Positions 46,970-56,487 of a stretch of DNA of 64,000 nt are shown piece after piece. Numbering within the stretch: the first letter of the stretch is position 1; the number at the start of each line of letters is the position of its first letter. This stretch comes from Gammaproteobacteria bacterium (GTDB lineage: Bacteria > Pseudomonadota > Gammaproteobacteria > UBA4575), in the NCBI GenBank assembly GCA_014075255.1, contig CP046178.1, positions 2,586,020 to 2,650,019 of the forward strand, read 5' to 3'. The translations under genes were made by a program, and so were the position numbers. The notes under the pieces were generated by a model, which worked only from the letters and a program-made list of their open reading frames with translations, had not been told where the DNA came from and ran no database searches.

Positions 46970-47026
46970 AATTAGAAGTTAGAATTGAAGGCATCGTCCA
47001 GGATGCGCATCTTATTTGTGCATTCC

Positions 47027-47139
47027 TGTGCTCACTAATTGTTCGCTAGTGGGCATAAATTGAACCATTAAAGTGGGCGTCTGATTGGATTCAATGTCAA
47101 AGAATACTAAATATCTGTTAGTGGCTCTAAGTTGATATT
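47027..47139 (+). repeat. Decayed second copy of the composite repeat (copy 5 at 47110-47139)
   Basis: Aligns with 46857-46969 at a constant offset of 170-171 bases. Shared blocks include CATAAA, AACCA and the exact 11-mer TTGGATTCAAT (46914-46924 and 47085-47095). It ends in a decayed 30-base element, AATATCTGTTAGTGG to GATATT. Confidence 0.5.
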
Positions 47140-47501
47140 AAAAACTTACGCTGTCAAAAGTAATTACTTAAAATACTTAAAAAACTTCTTTAAGTTATGA
47201 GGCTTAAGTGTTGTTTAATTCTTAAACTATAAAACTAGTTTATTAGCAATATACTTGGGAGATAGTGTGTTCGATTTACCTTTGCGTTTGATTGACAAAA
47301 AATGTGAATGCCTCCACAGTTATTGCGGGCGGGGCTGATAAGTGCTTATTCATAACGTTGTTGCCAATAAAATATTCTTAACTTAAGAAGTTTTAATCTC
47401 TCGTGGATTCTTGGTTGTTATTTTAGCGCAGTAATTTCTTAAACCGATAAGAGCTTTGTGGTCTGCTTTAAGGAGAGAGTAACAATTTAGATTATTAAAA
47501 T

Positions 47502-47864
47502 ATGATTCATAAAGTACTCGTAGTAGATGATTCTGTTCTTGAATTAGAAAATTTGAAAAAGATAATTTCAAATGAAGGTTATCAAGTAATTTCTGCTGTT
47601 TCTGGTAAAGAGGCAGTTGAAAAGGCTAAAAGTATGCAGCCTGATTTGATTTTTATGGATGTAATCATGGATGACCAAGATGGATTTCAGGCATGTCGTG
47701 AAATTACTGCTGATAGATTAACTAAAGACATACCAGTGATATTTGTTACTGGGAAAAGTCAAAAAGTTGATCGGGTTTGGGCTGGACTTCAGGGTGGCAA
47801 GGCATTAATTGCAAAACCCTATACCCCTGACCAAATAATATCGCAAATTAATAGATATTCTTGA
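47502..47864 (+). CDS. PilH/CheY-like single-domain response regulator
   Basis: A 120-residue receiver domain with no output domain. The acidic pocket is DD in VLVVDDS, the phosphorylated aspartate is in FMDVIMDDQDGFQ (near residue 52), then VTGKSQ with the conserved threonine and IAKPYTP with the conserved lysine. The segment KVDRVWAGLQGGKALIAKPY is typical of PilH rather than PilG. ATG start. First gene of the Chp-like cluster and one base overlapping the CheW-like gene. Likely accepts phosphate from the CheA-like kinase two genes downstream. Confidence 0.88.
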   Translation: MIHKVLVVDDSVLELENLKKIISNEGYQVISAVSGKEAVEKAKSMQPDLIFMDVIMDDQDGFQACREITADRLTKDIPVIFVTGKSQKVDRVWAGLQGGKALIAKPYTPDQIISQINRYS

Positions 47865-48460
47865 TGGAAAAAAACACCCACCTATCTGATAAACCTGTTG
47901 ATAGTGTTGCAGTTGAAAAATCTGCTCGCGTGGCATGGGTAGATAAGCATGCTGAATTAATTGCAAAACTTGAAGCAGAGTATCAACTGCCCTTACAGGC
48001 ACAAAATAAATTATCTGAAACCCGCTACCATGAATTCAGTGTTGGTGATTTAAATATTCTAATTTCTGACCAATATTCTCCTGAAATTTTAGAAGATAAT
48101 GTTGTTTATCCAATGCTTCTTACGCCGGATTGGGTAATAGGCACCTGTAATGTTCGAGGAGAAATTGTACCAATATTTGATTTGGAAAAAATCATATATC
48201 CTGAAATCAGAGTAGCCAAGCCCGCGAACTTTAAAACTCTAATTTTGCATGATGGGCAGCATACAATAGGTTTGCCGCTGTTTAAATTGCCTGAACTAAT
48301 ACATCTTGAGAAAGAAGACCGTATAAGTAATTACTCTAAGTTTCCGGTGTTGATAAAGCCTTATGTAAAGGTGGTTTATAAAAGAGAACATAAAATTAGG
48401 ATTCTTGTTGATTTTTCTTCTTTTTTTGCATTTCTAAAAACTAGCTATATCCAATCTTAA
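47864..48460 (+). CDS. CheW-like adaptor (PilI-like)
   Basis: A 198-residue CheW-domain protein that couples the receptor to the kinase. The ATG overlaps the stop of the response regulator by one base (TGATG). The first 60 residues are an extension; the CheW core reads YPMLLTPDWVIGTCNVRGEI with VPIFDLEKI, then TLILHDGQHTIGLPLF. Position between the PilH-like and receptor genes matches PilI. The receptor gene follows by 22 bases. Confidence 0.87.
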   Translation: MEKNTHLSDKPVDSVAVEKSARVAWVDKHAELIAKLEAEYQLPLQAQNKLSETRYHEFSVGDLNILISDQYSPEILEDNVVYPMLLTPDWVIGTCNVRGEIVPIFDLEKIIYPEIRVAKPANFKTLILHDGQHTIGLPLFKLPELIHLEKEDRISNYSKFPVLIKPYVKVVYKREHKIRILVDFSSFFAFLKTSYIQS

Positions 48461-48482
48461 TTGCTAAAAAAGGTTTATACAT

Positions 48483-50798
48483 ATGCTTAATTTAAATAAT
48501 ATTTTAGACATAAAAATTACTAAAAAACTGACAATTTTATTTATAACTGTGACATTAGGTTTTGCTGCAATTGCGTTAACGTATTGGATGGTGATAAAAA
48601 ATGAGCGTGAAGCTACTGAAAGATCTAATCTATTTATAAAATATGGGCAACTTGTTAGTAATGCACAAAAAAATTATTTCAAAGTTAGACGATATGAAAA
48701 AGATTTTCTTTTAAGCATTTCGGCATCAACTGGCCAGACATATAACAACACACCACTTGATGAGCATGCAAAATATGTTTATTTGTTGGAGCAAAACATG
48801 GAGCAGCTTCGTGCTTTGAGTGATTCAGAAGGTTTTAAATTATCTGAAAAAGTAATTATAAATGAGGTCGAGCTGCCTGCAGATTATCAGTCTGAATTAG
48901 TTACGCAAGCTTCTGCTGTTGTTGAAAACTATAAATCTTCTTTTGCGGACATTGTGAAATTTAATCAAGTGGTTGGTTTTACAGATGAGGAAGGCCTCAG
49001 GAAAAAAGCAAATAGTTTGCTAAGCGTTATTGAAAGAGGGGTGGGAAGTGCATACGCAAATAACGTGCAATCCATTTTGGCTAAGATTAGATCGAATGAG
49101 AAGCACATCTTACAATCAATAGATTTAACTGAATCATTTGAGGAATTAAAGCGTCAGCTTCAAGTACTTCAAGTTCAATTGGAGAATCCTGAGAATATTT
49201 TAGAATTGGGCAACCCTAATTTGGGTACATACATGAGCGAATATGTAGGCACTATAAATGAAATTGTCGCAAACAAAAGAAACGCAAACGAATATACTGA
49301 GCTGTTTGATTTCATGCTTGGGCCAATCTTTGATGAGATGGGGCAATCTTCATCATTGAGTATTATTCAAAATCAAACTACACAAAAAAGTAAAACTAAT
49401 ACAATTGCAGGATTAGTAGCTGTTTCATTAATTGCTATAGCGTCGCTTATTTCATTTCTACTGTATTTGTTTGGCTATACGATTACTAAACCCATTAATA
49501 AATTGGTGGATACGATACATGAGGTCAATCAAGGTAATTTGCAAGCAAGAACTAATCTTGTACGTAAAGATGAGTTAGGTGAGTTGTCTACTGCATTTGA
49601 TCGATTGCTAGATGAGAAGGTCACTCAACTTTCACTTTCAGAAAAAAATAATAATGAGTTAAATGAGTCTATAATTTCGTTATTAAACTCGGTAGCACAG
49701 CTCAGCAAGAAGGACTTTACTGTAAAAGCACCTGTATTTGAGGATGTAACAGGTGCGCTTGGCGATTCATTAAATTTTCTAACAAAAGAGACTGCTACAG
49801 CACTTAGTGATGTAAAAGAAATATCAGTTCGTGTTGTTGTTGAATCTAATCGAGTGCAAAGACAAGCTAAATTAGTTATGGCTGTTGCAGAGAAGGAGCG
49901 TCATCAGGTTGAAAGTATTATGGGTGAGTTGAATAAGTCATCTAATGAAATGGTCAAGATGTCAACGCATGCGACTGATGTAAACAAGAAGGCCGAATAT
50001 GCATTAAGAAATACACATTCAGCGTTAGAAACTGTTGATCGTTCAGTTGCAGGAATTAATGGTATTCGTGAAACCATTAGGCAAACAGAAAAGAGAATTA
50101 AAAGATTAGGGGAACGCTCGCAAGAAATTACTGGAATAGTGAATTTAATGAATAGCATTGCAGAGCGAACACATATACTCGCATTGAATGCCAGCATGCA
50201 TGCAGCTTCTTCTGGCGAAAAGGGGCGTGGCTTTTCGGTTGTGGCTGAAGAGGTTCAACGATTAGCAGAGAGTGCAAGAGATGCGACTACAGAGATTGAA
50301 TCATTGGTAAACAATATACGTATTGAGACAAAAGATGCGGTTGCAGCGATGAATACTGCCATTACTCAGGTCGCAGATGGAACTTCACTAGCTGAAAAAG
50401 CAGGTTCTGCTATGAGGGCGACTCAAAACTCAACCCAGGATTTGGTTCAAGCTGTGAATGCAATAACTAAAAGTTCAAAAATGCAGGCACATACAAATCT
50501 TCAGCTGGTAGAAGATGCAAATGAGATCTTAGAAAGTACTCGTAAGACGGATCAGCATTTGCACCAACAAATGACGACAACAAATAATCTAGTTAGATAT
50601 TCAAATATGTTGCTCACTACGGTTGGTATTTTTAAATTGCCAGTTGTAGAGCATGAAGACAAATTAGCGAACATTTCAGTTGAAAAAATCCAGAATAAAA
50701 AAACAAATATAGGTGTTACCTCTGCTGAAGACGTTAATTTGTACCCAGCAGCAAGAGTGAAACCAAAACGCTTGAAAACGCGTAAAACATATATATAA
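48483..50798 (+). CDS. Methyl-accepting chemotaxis protein, PilJ-like
   Basis: A 771-residue receptor. Membrane helix 1 at about 16-37; a periplasmic helical sensory domain of about 270 residues; membrane helix 2 at about 306-330; a HAMP domain (TITKPINKLVDTIHEVNQGN ... KDELGELSTAFD); then a cytoplasmic signalling helix bundle whose hairpin reads SIAERTHILALNASMHAASS and GFSVVAEEVQRLAESARD. This hairpin differs from the flagellar consensus (TNLLALNAAIEAARAG) in the way PilJ proteins do. ATG with AAAGG upstream. The signal sensed is unknown; PilJ proteins respond to surface contact. Confidence 0.9.
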   Translation: MLNLNNILDIKITKKLTILFITVTLGFAAIALTYWMVIKNEREATERSNLFIKYGQLVSNAQKNYFKVRRYEKDFLLSISASTGQTYNNTPLDEHAKYVYLLEQNMEQLRALSDSEGFKLSEKVIINEVELPADYQSELVTQASAVVENYKSSFADIVKFNQVVGFTDEEGLRKKANSLLSVIERGVGSAYANNVQSILAKIRSNEKHILQSIDLTESFEELKRQLQVLQVQLENPENILELGNPNLGTYMSEYVGTINEIVANKRNANEYTELFDFMLGPIFDEMGQSSSLSIIQNQTTQKSKTNTIAGLVAVSLIAIASLISFLLYLFGYTITKPINKLVDTIHEVNQGNLQARTNLVRKDELGELSTAFDRLLDEKVTQLSLSEKNNNELNESIISLLNSVAQLSKKDFTVKAPVFEDVTGALGDSLNFLTKETATALSDVKEISVRVVVESNRVQRQAKLVMAVAEKERHQVESIMGELNKSSNEMVKMSTHATDVNKKAEYALRNTHSALETVDRSVAGINGIRETIRQTEKRIKRLGERSQEITGIVNLMNSIAERTHILALNASMHAASSGEKGRGFSVVAEEVQRLAESARDATTEIESLVNNIRIETKDAVAAMNTAITQVADGTSLAEKAGSAMRATQNSTQDLVQAVNAITKSSKMQAHTNLQLVEDANEILESTRKTDQHLHQQMTTTNNLVRYSNMLLTTVGIFKLPVVEHEDKLANISVEKIQNKKTNIGVTSAEDVNLYPAARVKPKRLKTRKTYI

Positions 50799-50818
50799 AA
50801 ATACTTTTATTATTTTGT

Positions 50819-53680
50819 ATGGAAAAGGATAGAGAGAAAATTGAATGTTTAAATAAACATTCGCCTCAGCAGCAAGAACTAATTGACATAATAAATTCTG
50901 AGCTTGCAGAATTTATAATAACTCAAATCGAACTGGTATCTAATCTTTCAGAGCACGTCTTTAAATCAGTAAAACTACAACAAGTATTGGATGCACAAAT
51001 TGAATATACTAGTCGTATTGATTCTGTTGCAGAAATAATTGGGCTGCACGGCCTGCGCCTATTTTGTTTGCATATTCAAAAAAACTTTGAATTGATGCTA
51101 TCGAAAAAGATAGACCAGAAAAGTATTATTGATTCTCAGATTTTATACTGGCCCGAGGTAGTACAAAGTTACTTGCAAGCCCCGAGCGATCCAGACTATA
51201 TACAAGAAGTGTTAGTTTATTTGAATCATGAAGGGTTTCCAATTGCACTAGCCGAGCAGGAAAATATCAGAATTGAAGAGCAGTTCTATAATTCTTCCAT
51301 TCAAGTCGATAGCAATGAACGTATACAGAAAGCTACCCCATGGCTTGTGAGTTTGGATGTGTCTGAGGATATTGATACAGGAATTATCGATAATTTAATG
51401 CTTGATTTGCCAAAACAAACAGAAAGATTGTCAGCTACTGTTCGATCTTTATGTGGCGATGATTTTGTGAATCAGCTAAAAATTGCTGCAAAAATTACAC
51501 ATACTTTAAAAGGAACGGGAAACACGGTAGGAATACAAGGAATTGCTAATCTTACACATTACATGGAGGATATTTTTGAAGTATTGCTAAAAGCGAAAAA
51601 GAAGCCATCTAATTCACTTTGCGAAACACTCAAGAATACAACTGAATGTTTAGAAGAGATGTCCGAGTATTTGGAGGGCTTGGGGTCTAAGCCCGAGCAG
51701 TCTGTAACAGTTTTCCAAGAGTTACTTAATTGGGCAAATAGTATCAATATTCATGGTTTGACAGATCGAATTGAGTTAAAAGACGATCCTGTAAATTCAA
51801 CTGATGAAACCTTGGCGAGCTTAGATTCTTCAAAACAGATAGAAAGATCAGATGAAATTTCTTCAGATCTTCCATTACGCGTATCTGCTAAACTGGTAGA
51901 TGACTTATTAAACAGTACAGGCGAAAGTATAATAACAGGTGAGCAGATAGCAGAGCTTGTTTTAATACTAAAGTCTACTATTCAAAATTTAGTCAATAAC
52001 AATAAAAAAGTTAAATTACGTGCGCATGAGATTGAGAATTTAATTGAACTTCGAGGAGTATCGGATCGTTTAGAAAATCAACATGTAAATACAGATTTTG
52101 ATCCGCTTGAATTGGATCAGTTTGATGAGTTACATGCATCTGCTAATCATTTAGTAGAATCCACTGAGGATTCATTTGAATTTTCAAATGAAATTCAAAA
52201 CACATTACATTTACTTGAGAAGCATTCTGTAAACCAAGTACGAATATTGCAAGAAAGCCAAGATGCAGTATTGCGTATTAGGATGGTGCCTGTGCAAAGC
52301 ATTGTCCCTCGTCTGCAGCGCGCGGTTAAACAAGTATGTAAATCATCGAATAAGATGGCAGAGCTAAACATTACGGGTGAAGACACGCTTGTAGACAGTG
52401 AATTCATTCATCAGTTAGCAGATCCTATTATGCATATTCTTCGTAATGCTATTGATCATGGGATTGAGACGCCTGAAAAACGATTAGAGCAAGGAAAGGA
52501 TGCTCAAGGTGACATACATTTAAGTTTTAATATGCAAGGCAATACAATTCACGTGGCGTGTCAAGATGATGGTAGTGGTCTAGATTTAAATCGCATAAAA
52601 GCCAAGGCAATAGAAAATAATTTATTAAATGAAAACGAAGAATTTAATAATGAAAATGCGATTCGCATGATTCTTCGTCATGGTTTTTCTACAAAAGATA
52701 AGGTTTCTCAATTATCAGGTCGCGGTGTGGGCTTGGCAGCTGTGCATGCGAAAATAACCGAAATGAAAGGCGCAATAAGTATTGATACGAATGAGTTAAA
52801 TGGTATCAATGTAGAAATTTCGATACCTACAAACTTAAATTCTGTACACGCACTGCTAGTAAACTGTGATGACTCAAAATTGGCCATTTCTAATCGAGGT
52901 GTTGATGAAATACTTTATGCAGGTGCTGGAAATATTGTTTCGGTGTCAGGCCAATACTATTTTGAATATATGCAGCAACGATACCCAGTATTTGATCTAC
53001 GGTTTATGCTTGAAAAAACAGAAAATAATAAACCATTAAATAATAAAGTTACTTTGCTAGTAAATGACAGTGTTGGTAATAAATATGCAATAACAATTGA
53101 TAAAATATATGAAACGCGCGATATCTTAACTAAACCAATTAGTGAGTTAATACCAAATATTTGGGGATTGCTTGGTGCCACTATTTTAGGTGACGGTACA
53201 ATCACAACAGTAATTGATATTGTTGAATTACTTAAACATACAAGATCGCTAGAAAATAAAAATATTCATAGATTGCACGCTAAAGAAAAAGAAATTCATC
53301 GTCCATATGCGCTAGTAGTAGAGGATTCAATAAGTTCACGCAAATCTCTTGCACAGTTTATGCAAGGCCTTGGTTTCACTGTAAATACGGCAAAAGATGG
53401 TTTGGATGCACTTAATCAAATCCAGAAACAACGGCCCTCAATTGTGCTAACTGATTTGAATATGCCACGTATGAATGGTTTAGAGTTTACAGCTCATCTT
53501 CGATCAAATGAAGATACGGCATTTACACCTATAATCATGGTTACATCAAAATCGTCAGTCAAACACAAAAAAGAAGCAGAGCGTTTGGGGATTACTTCAT
53601 ACGTTACTAAGCCTTATGATGATGAAGAACTGCTTGAAATTATCAACTCACTAAAACTGATTGATCATGTAATCGCATAG
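50819..53680 (+). CDS. Hybrid CheA-type histidine kinase, ChpA/PilL-like
   Basis: A 953-residue kinase. An N-terminal domain (about 20-140, with VAEIIGLHGLRLFCLHIQKN) resembles the FimL-like start of ChpA. One clear Hpt domain follows, phosphorylatable histidine H228 in ITHTLKGTGNTVGIQG. A dimerisation region, then the ATPase with MVPVQSIVPRLQRAV, N box ILRNAIDHGIETP, G1 DDGSGLDL and G2 GRGVGLAAV. A CheW-like regulatory domain and a C-terminal receiver (phospho-Asp in VLTDLNMPRMNG) end it. Pseudomonas ChpA is about 2500 residues with many Hpt domains, so this form is much reduced. ATG start. Confidence 0.9.
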   Translation: MEKDREKIECLNKHSPQQQELIDIINSELAEFIITQIELVSNLSEHVFKSVKLQQVLDAQIEYTSRIDSVAEIIGLHGLRLFCLHIQKNFELMLSKKIDQKSIIDSQILYWPEVVQSYLQAPSDPDYIQEVLVYLNHEGFPIALAEQENIRIEEQFYNSSIQVDSNERIQKATPWLVSLDVSEDIDTGIIDNLMLDLPKQTERLSATVRSLCGDDFVNQLKIAAKITHTLKGTGNTVGIQGIANLTHYMEDIFEVLLKAKKKPSNSLCETLKNTTECLEEMSEYLEGLGSKPEQSVTVFQELLNWANSINIHGLTDRIELKDDPVNSTDETLASLDSSKQIERSDEISSDLPLRVSAKLVDDLLNSTGESIITGEQIAELVLILKSTIQNLVNNNKKVKLRAHEIENLIELRGVSDRLENQHVNTDFDPLELDQFDELHASANHLVESTEDSFEFSNEIQNTLHLLEKHSVNQVRILQESQDAVLRIRMVPVQSIVPRLQRAVKQVCKSSNKMAELNITGEDTLVDSEFIHQLADPIMHILRNAIDHGIETPEKRLEQGKDAQGDIHLSFNMQGNTIHVACQDDGSGLDLNRIKAKAIENNLLNENEEFNNENAIRMILRHGFSTKDKVSQLSGRGVGLAAVHAKITEMKGAISIDTNELNGINVEISIPTNLNSVHALLVNCDDSKLAISNRGVDEILYAGAGNIVSVSGQYYFEYMQQRYPVFDLRFMLEKTENNKPLNNKVTLLVNDSVGNKYAITIDKIYETRDILTKPISELIPNIWGLLGATILGDGTITTVIDIVELLKHTRSLENKNIHRLHAKEKEIHRPYALVVEDSISSRKSLAQFMQGLGFTVNTAKDGLDALNQIQKQRPSIVLTDLNMPRMNGLEFTAHLRSNEDTAFTPIIMVTSKSSVKHKKEAERLGITSYVTKPYDDEELLEIINSLKLIDHVIA

Positions 53681-53802
53681 AAATGTCAGTCAAAATATTA
53701 TCCTTAAGATTATAGAGTTATTATTGTTTGATATATTTCTAAAAAACTACACATCACATATACATATTGTTAAGCTATTAGCAGTAATACAATGACACCT
53801 AA

Positions 53803-54678
53803 ATGACTGAAGTTCAGGATTTAACATTTGAGATTGAAGCCGAAAATGACCCATCATTTGCGGTGAATTCCTTTAGCTTGGATATACCAGGTTATGAGGT
53901 GGTAGGGCTTTGTGGTAGCGGGGCAACTGCAGAGGTTTATGTCGCCATTCAAAATTCTTTAAGTCGTCAAGTTGCTTTAAAAGTGATGCACTCGCACTTA
54001 ATTTATGATGAGATTTGCGTTAGTCACTTTCTACATGAGGGGCGCATTAATGCAAATTTATCTCATGCTAATATAGTGCCTATCCATAATGTTGGAGAGG
54101 TTGATGGTTGTCATTATATCGCCATGGAATATATGCCTTGGGGTAATTTGCGTAGACATCTAAAAGAACCTCACACTCTAGAATGGGTAATTAGTGTCGT
54201 AATACAAATAGCCGATGCACTTGCGTATTCGCATGAGCATGGTTTCATTCACCGAGACATCAAGCCTGAAAATATCCTTTTTAGAGATAACGATTCTGTA
54301 GTTCTCTCGGATTTTGGTATAGCCGATGACCTTGAACATCGTACTGCAATAAAATCAAAGTCTACTCAAGCAACACCTAGGTATATGAGCCCTGATCTTC
54401 TGCGATCAAACCCGATTGGTCCGAGTTCTGATATATATTCTTTAGGGACTGTATTGTTTGAAATGCTTGCAGGTCGCCCTCCTTATGACAGCGGCACTAA
54501 ACCTTATACTCGAAAAGATATAGTAGCGGTTCAATTCGCTCATTTACGTGACCCTATACCTGAGTTACCCCATGAACTTCAGCATCTTCAGCCCATTATT
54601 AATAAGATGTTAGCTAAACATCCAAAAGATCGTTTTTATAAGGCTAGTGATGTAGCAGAAGCTCTTTCATCTATTTAA
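53803..54678 (+). CDS. Stand-alone Ser/Thr protein kinase
   Basis: A 291-residue eukaryotic-type (Hanks) kinase with no membrane segment or sensor domain. Glycine loop CGSGATAEVYVA, catalytic lysine K60 (VALKVM), alpha-C glutamate E79, catalytic loop HRDIKPENIL (150-159) and DFG at 170-172 are all intact. The activation-segment end reads RYMSPDLL, with D where APE/SPE kinases have E. A 30-residue extension precedes the domain. It follows the ChpA-like gene by 122 bases on the same strand, so it may regulate that system; its substrate is unknown. Confidence 0.88.
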   Translation: MTEVQDLTFEIEAENDPSFAVNSFSLDIPGYEVVGLCGSGATAEVYVAIQNSLSRQVALKVMHSHLIYDEICVSHFLHEGRINANLSHANIVPIHNVGEVDGCHYIAMEYMPWGNLRRHLKEPHTLEWVISVVIQIADALAYSHEHGFIHRDIKPENILFRDNDSVVLSDFGIADDLEHRTAIKSKSTQATPRYMSPDLLRSNPIGPSSDIYSLGTVLFEMLAGRPPYDSGTKPYTRKDIVAVQFAHLRDPIPELPHELQHLQPIINKMLAKHPKDRFYKASDVAEALSSI

Positions 54679-54773
54679 ATAAAAACATTTCTAAATACAG
54701 ATAATCTCGGTCAGGGTCTTCGAGGATATACACTAAAATAACGATTTAACTGAGCACATAGCCCATATGCTAT

Positions 54774-54983
54774 TCAGCTAAGTTCTAAAGTAGAATGTTG
54801 GTATAAAGACGAGGCTTTTTCGCAAAGTTCTTTGCGCAGTTCTTCCTCATATGCGCCTTCGAAGCGGGGTAGTTTTGAAATCGTTGCAATGAGATGCCAT
54901 AAACCATTTGGTTGACTCATGAAATAAGAAACCATTTTATTGGCTTGTCTTCTGGCTCTGGCTAAGAGTAGTTCGTCTTGCAT
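54774..54983 (-). CDS. Small hypothetical protein
   Basis: A 69-residue helical, basic-then-acidic protein (LLLARARRQANKMVSYFM ... YEEELRKELCEKASSL). The frame is open upstream to 55031, but the ATG at 54983 lies 7 bases after a perfect AAGGAG, so it is chosen. No family recognised. It converges on the Ser/Thr kinase gene. Confidence 0.62.
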   Translation of the reverse strand: MQDELLLARARRQANKMVSYFMSQPNGLWHLIATISKLPRFEGAYEEELRKELCEKASSLYQHSTLELS

Positions 54984-55221
54984 TGCCATTCTCCTTAAGT
55001 TCCATTTTGAACGACAACTCTTATATTGCATGTTTTCAATATTAAAGAATCATCGCGTATTGATTAAAGGCATTAATCTCCTTAATTAAAGGTTCAATAA
55101 TAAAAATTACAAGAGCAATTGCATGGTTAGTTAGAGTGATAAATATTAACTAAGTTCCACTATAAGTATTGTTAATAAGCGAGCATAAAAGAATATTTGT
55201 GTGCTCGGTATGCTATGAAAA

Positions 55222-55986
55222 TTATTTGGTTTTGTTTTCTATTGCGGGAGCGTGCTGTTTTAAATGTTTTGACCAAAGTGAAGTGGCTGCTGCTACACCC
55301 ACTGGCATCGCGAAAAAATTAAGTCCTGGAATTATAGTCATTACCATTAAAGCAATGCCCATTCCCAAACACAGAAATCGATTATGTTTGATTATGGTTA
55401 ATTGTTGTTTGAAAGTTAAATTTCGATTTCCCATGGGATAGTCTAAATACTCAATTGCAAACATCCATGCCGCAAATAAAAACCAAATAAACGGGGCAAA
55501 AAAATTGATTCCAGGAATGAGAAATAGCAACAGTAAGGGGATAGCGCGTATGGCTATGTAAAAGAGTTTGCGAAACTCATTGCTGATACCAATTCGAGCA
55601 CCTCGCAATAAACTAAGATAGCCTTCATTGCTACTGTCATTCAAATCCAATTTCTCATTGCTGAGTTTTTGCTCAATTTTTTCCGAAAGCACACCATTAA
55701 AGGGTGCTCCAAATACGTTGGCTACAATGGTGAAGGCAAAAAATACGACTAATAAACAGGCAATAAAAAATAAAGGCCAGATGAGAAATTCTAACCAATC
55801 TAACCAACTGGGTAAAAATTGCTCTAATAAGCTGTCAAATTTAATATACAAGTACCAAATTGCTCCAATAAATATAATAAAATTTATGAGCACTGGTATC
55901 ACTACGTAGCGTTTTACGCCACGTAATTTGATCAATTTAAAACCATCTCGTACGTGAGAAGCTCCTTTAAGTATTTGGGAAATCAT
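55222..55986 (-). CDS. cysZ: Sulfate transporter CysZ
   Basis: A 254-residue inner-membrane protein for sulfate uptake in the CysZ/DUF540 (EI24-like) family. The N-terminal amphipathic part reads SHVRDGFKLIKLRGVKRYVV; four to six hydrophobic segments follow, with the conserved VANVFGAPFNGVLSEKIEQ, EYLDYPMGNRNLTFKQQ and LNFFAMPVGVAAATSLW. cysZ commonly neighbours zipA-ligA; here smc and queF lie between. ATG start. Confidence 0.93.
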   Translation of the reverse strand: MISQILKGASHVRDGFKLIKLRGVKRYVVIPVLINFIIFIGAIWYLYIKFDSLLEQFLPSWLDWLEFLIWPLFFIACLLVVFFAFTIVANVFGAPFNGVLSEKIEQKLSNEKLDLNDSSNEGYLSLLRGARIGISNEFRKLFYIAIRAIPLLLLFLIPGINFFAPFIWFLFAAWMFAIEYLDYPMGNRNLTFKQQLTIIKHNRFLCLGMGIALMVMTIIPGLNFFAMPVGVAAATSLWSKHLKQHAPAIENKTK

Positions 55987-56026
55987 TCCAACAGCTCTTT
56001 AGTTATCGGTTGTTTGTCTGCAGTTG

Positions 56027-56425
56027 TTAATGTGAACTAGGAAGTTCGACAGGTGATGCAGGATGCCAATCTTGCTTACGATGTTCGACGATTACGTGCG
56101 TGTACATACCTCCGCGCACATTAAAATCGGCAACAATTCGCATAAATCGGGGCTTTAGCAATGTCGCAATATCGCTTAGAATTTCATTAGTTATTGCTTC
56201 GTGAAATACACCTTTGTCTCTAAATGATGACATGTACAATTTGAGCGCTTTTAACTCAACGCATAGGTTGTCGGGCACATATTCAATTAAAAATTTAGCG
56301 AAGTCAGGTTGTCCAGTAAGTGGGCACAAACAAGTAAACTCAGGAATTCGAATTTGTATGGTGTAATCAGTTTCTGTTTGCGGATTTTCAAATGTATCTA
56401 AATGTTGGGTATGGAAATTCGTCAT
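56027..56425 (-). CDS. queF: NADPH-dependent 7-cyano-7-deazaguanine reductase, short (type I) form
   Basis: QueF reduces preQ0 to preQ1 for queuosine in tRNA. The 132-residue unimodular form has the catalytic cysteine in [13 protein letters not shown] and the substrate motif [17 protein letters not shown] followed by the His-Glu pair (VFHEAI). The proteobacterial long form of about 280 residues is absent. ATG start. Divergent from smc with 62 bases between. The product is used by Tgt and QueA encoded at 14-16 kb. Confidence 0.95.
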   Translation of the reverse strand: MTNFHTQHLDTFENPQTETDYTIQIRIPEFTCLCPLTGQPDFAKFLIEYVPDNLCVELKALKLYMSSFRDKGVFHEAITNEILSDIATLLKPRFMRIVADFNVRGGMYTHVIVEHRKQDWHPASPVELPSSH

Positions 56426-56487
56426 TTGTAAATTGGTCTCATTCTTATAATGTATACATTCTAGCGAAATAATTGGCGAAATAATTA

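Larger units (their letters stand above)
46847..47501. other. 655-base gene-free region with repeats
   Basis: Holds three repeat copies (46857, 46940 and 47110) and a degenerate duplication of a roughly 110-base unit at an offset of about 170 bases. The remaining 360 bases up to the Chp-like cluster are AT-rich. TTGACA at 47292-47297 is a perfect -35 match but no -10 box lies at the right distance. TAAGGAGAGAG at about 47469-47479 is a strong ribosome-like site 25 bases before the next ATG with no start codon at normal spacing. Confidence 0.6.

Noticed and set aside
45857..47139. CRISPR array
   Set aside because: Repeats are degenerate, irregularly spaced and separated by genes; no constant spacers or cas genes.
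45857..47139. Classical integron cassette array
   Set aside because: No integrase in the window and the elements lack clear attC core sites; kept only as a cassette-like pattern.
47292..47297. Perfect TTGACA as promoter of the Chp-like cluster
   Set aside because: No acceptable -10 box at 16-18 bases; reported only as a note in the intergenic entry.
55169..55441. 90-residue plus-strand frame opposite cysZ
   Set aside because: Antisense to the conserved C-terminal part of CysZ.
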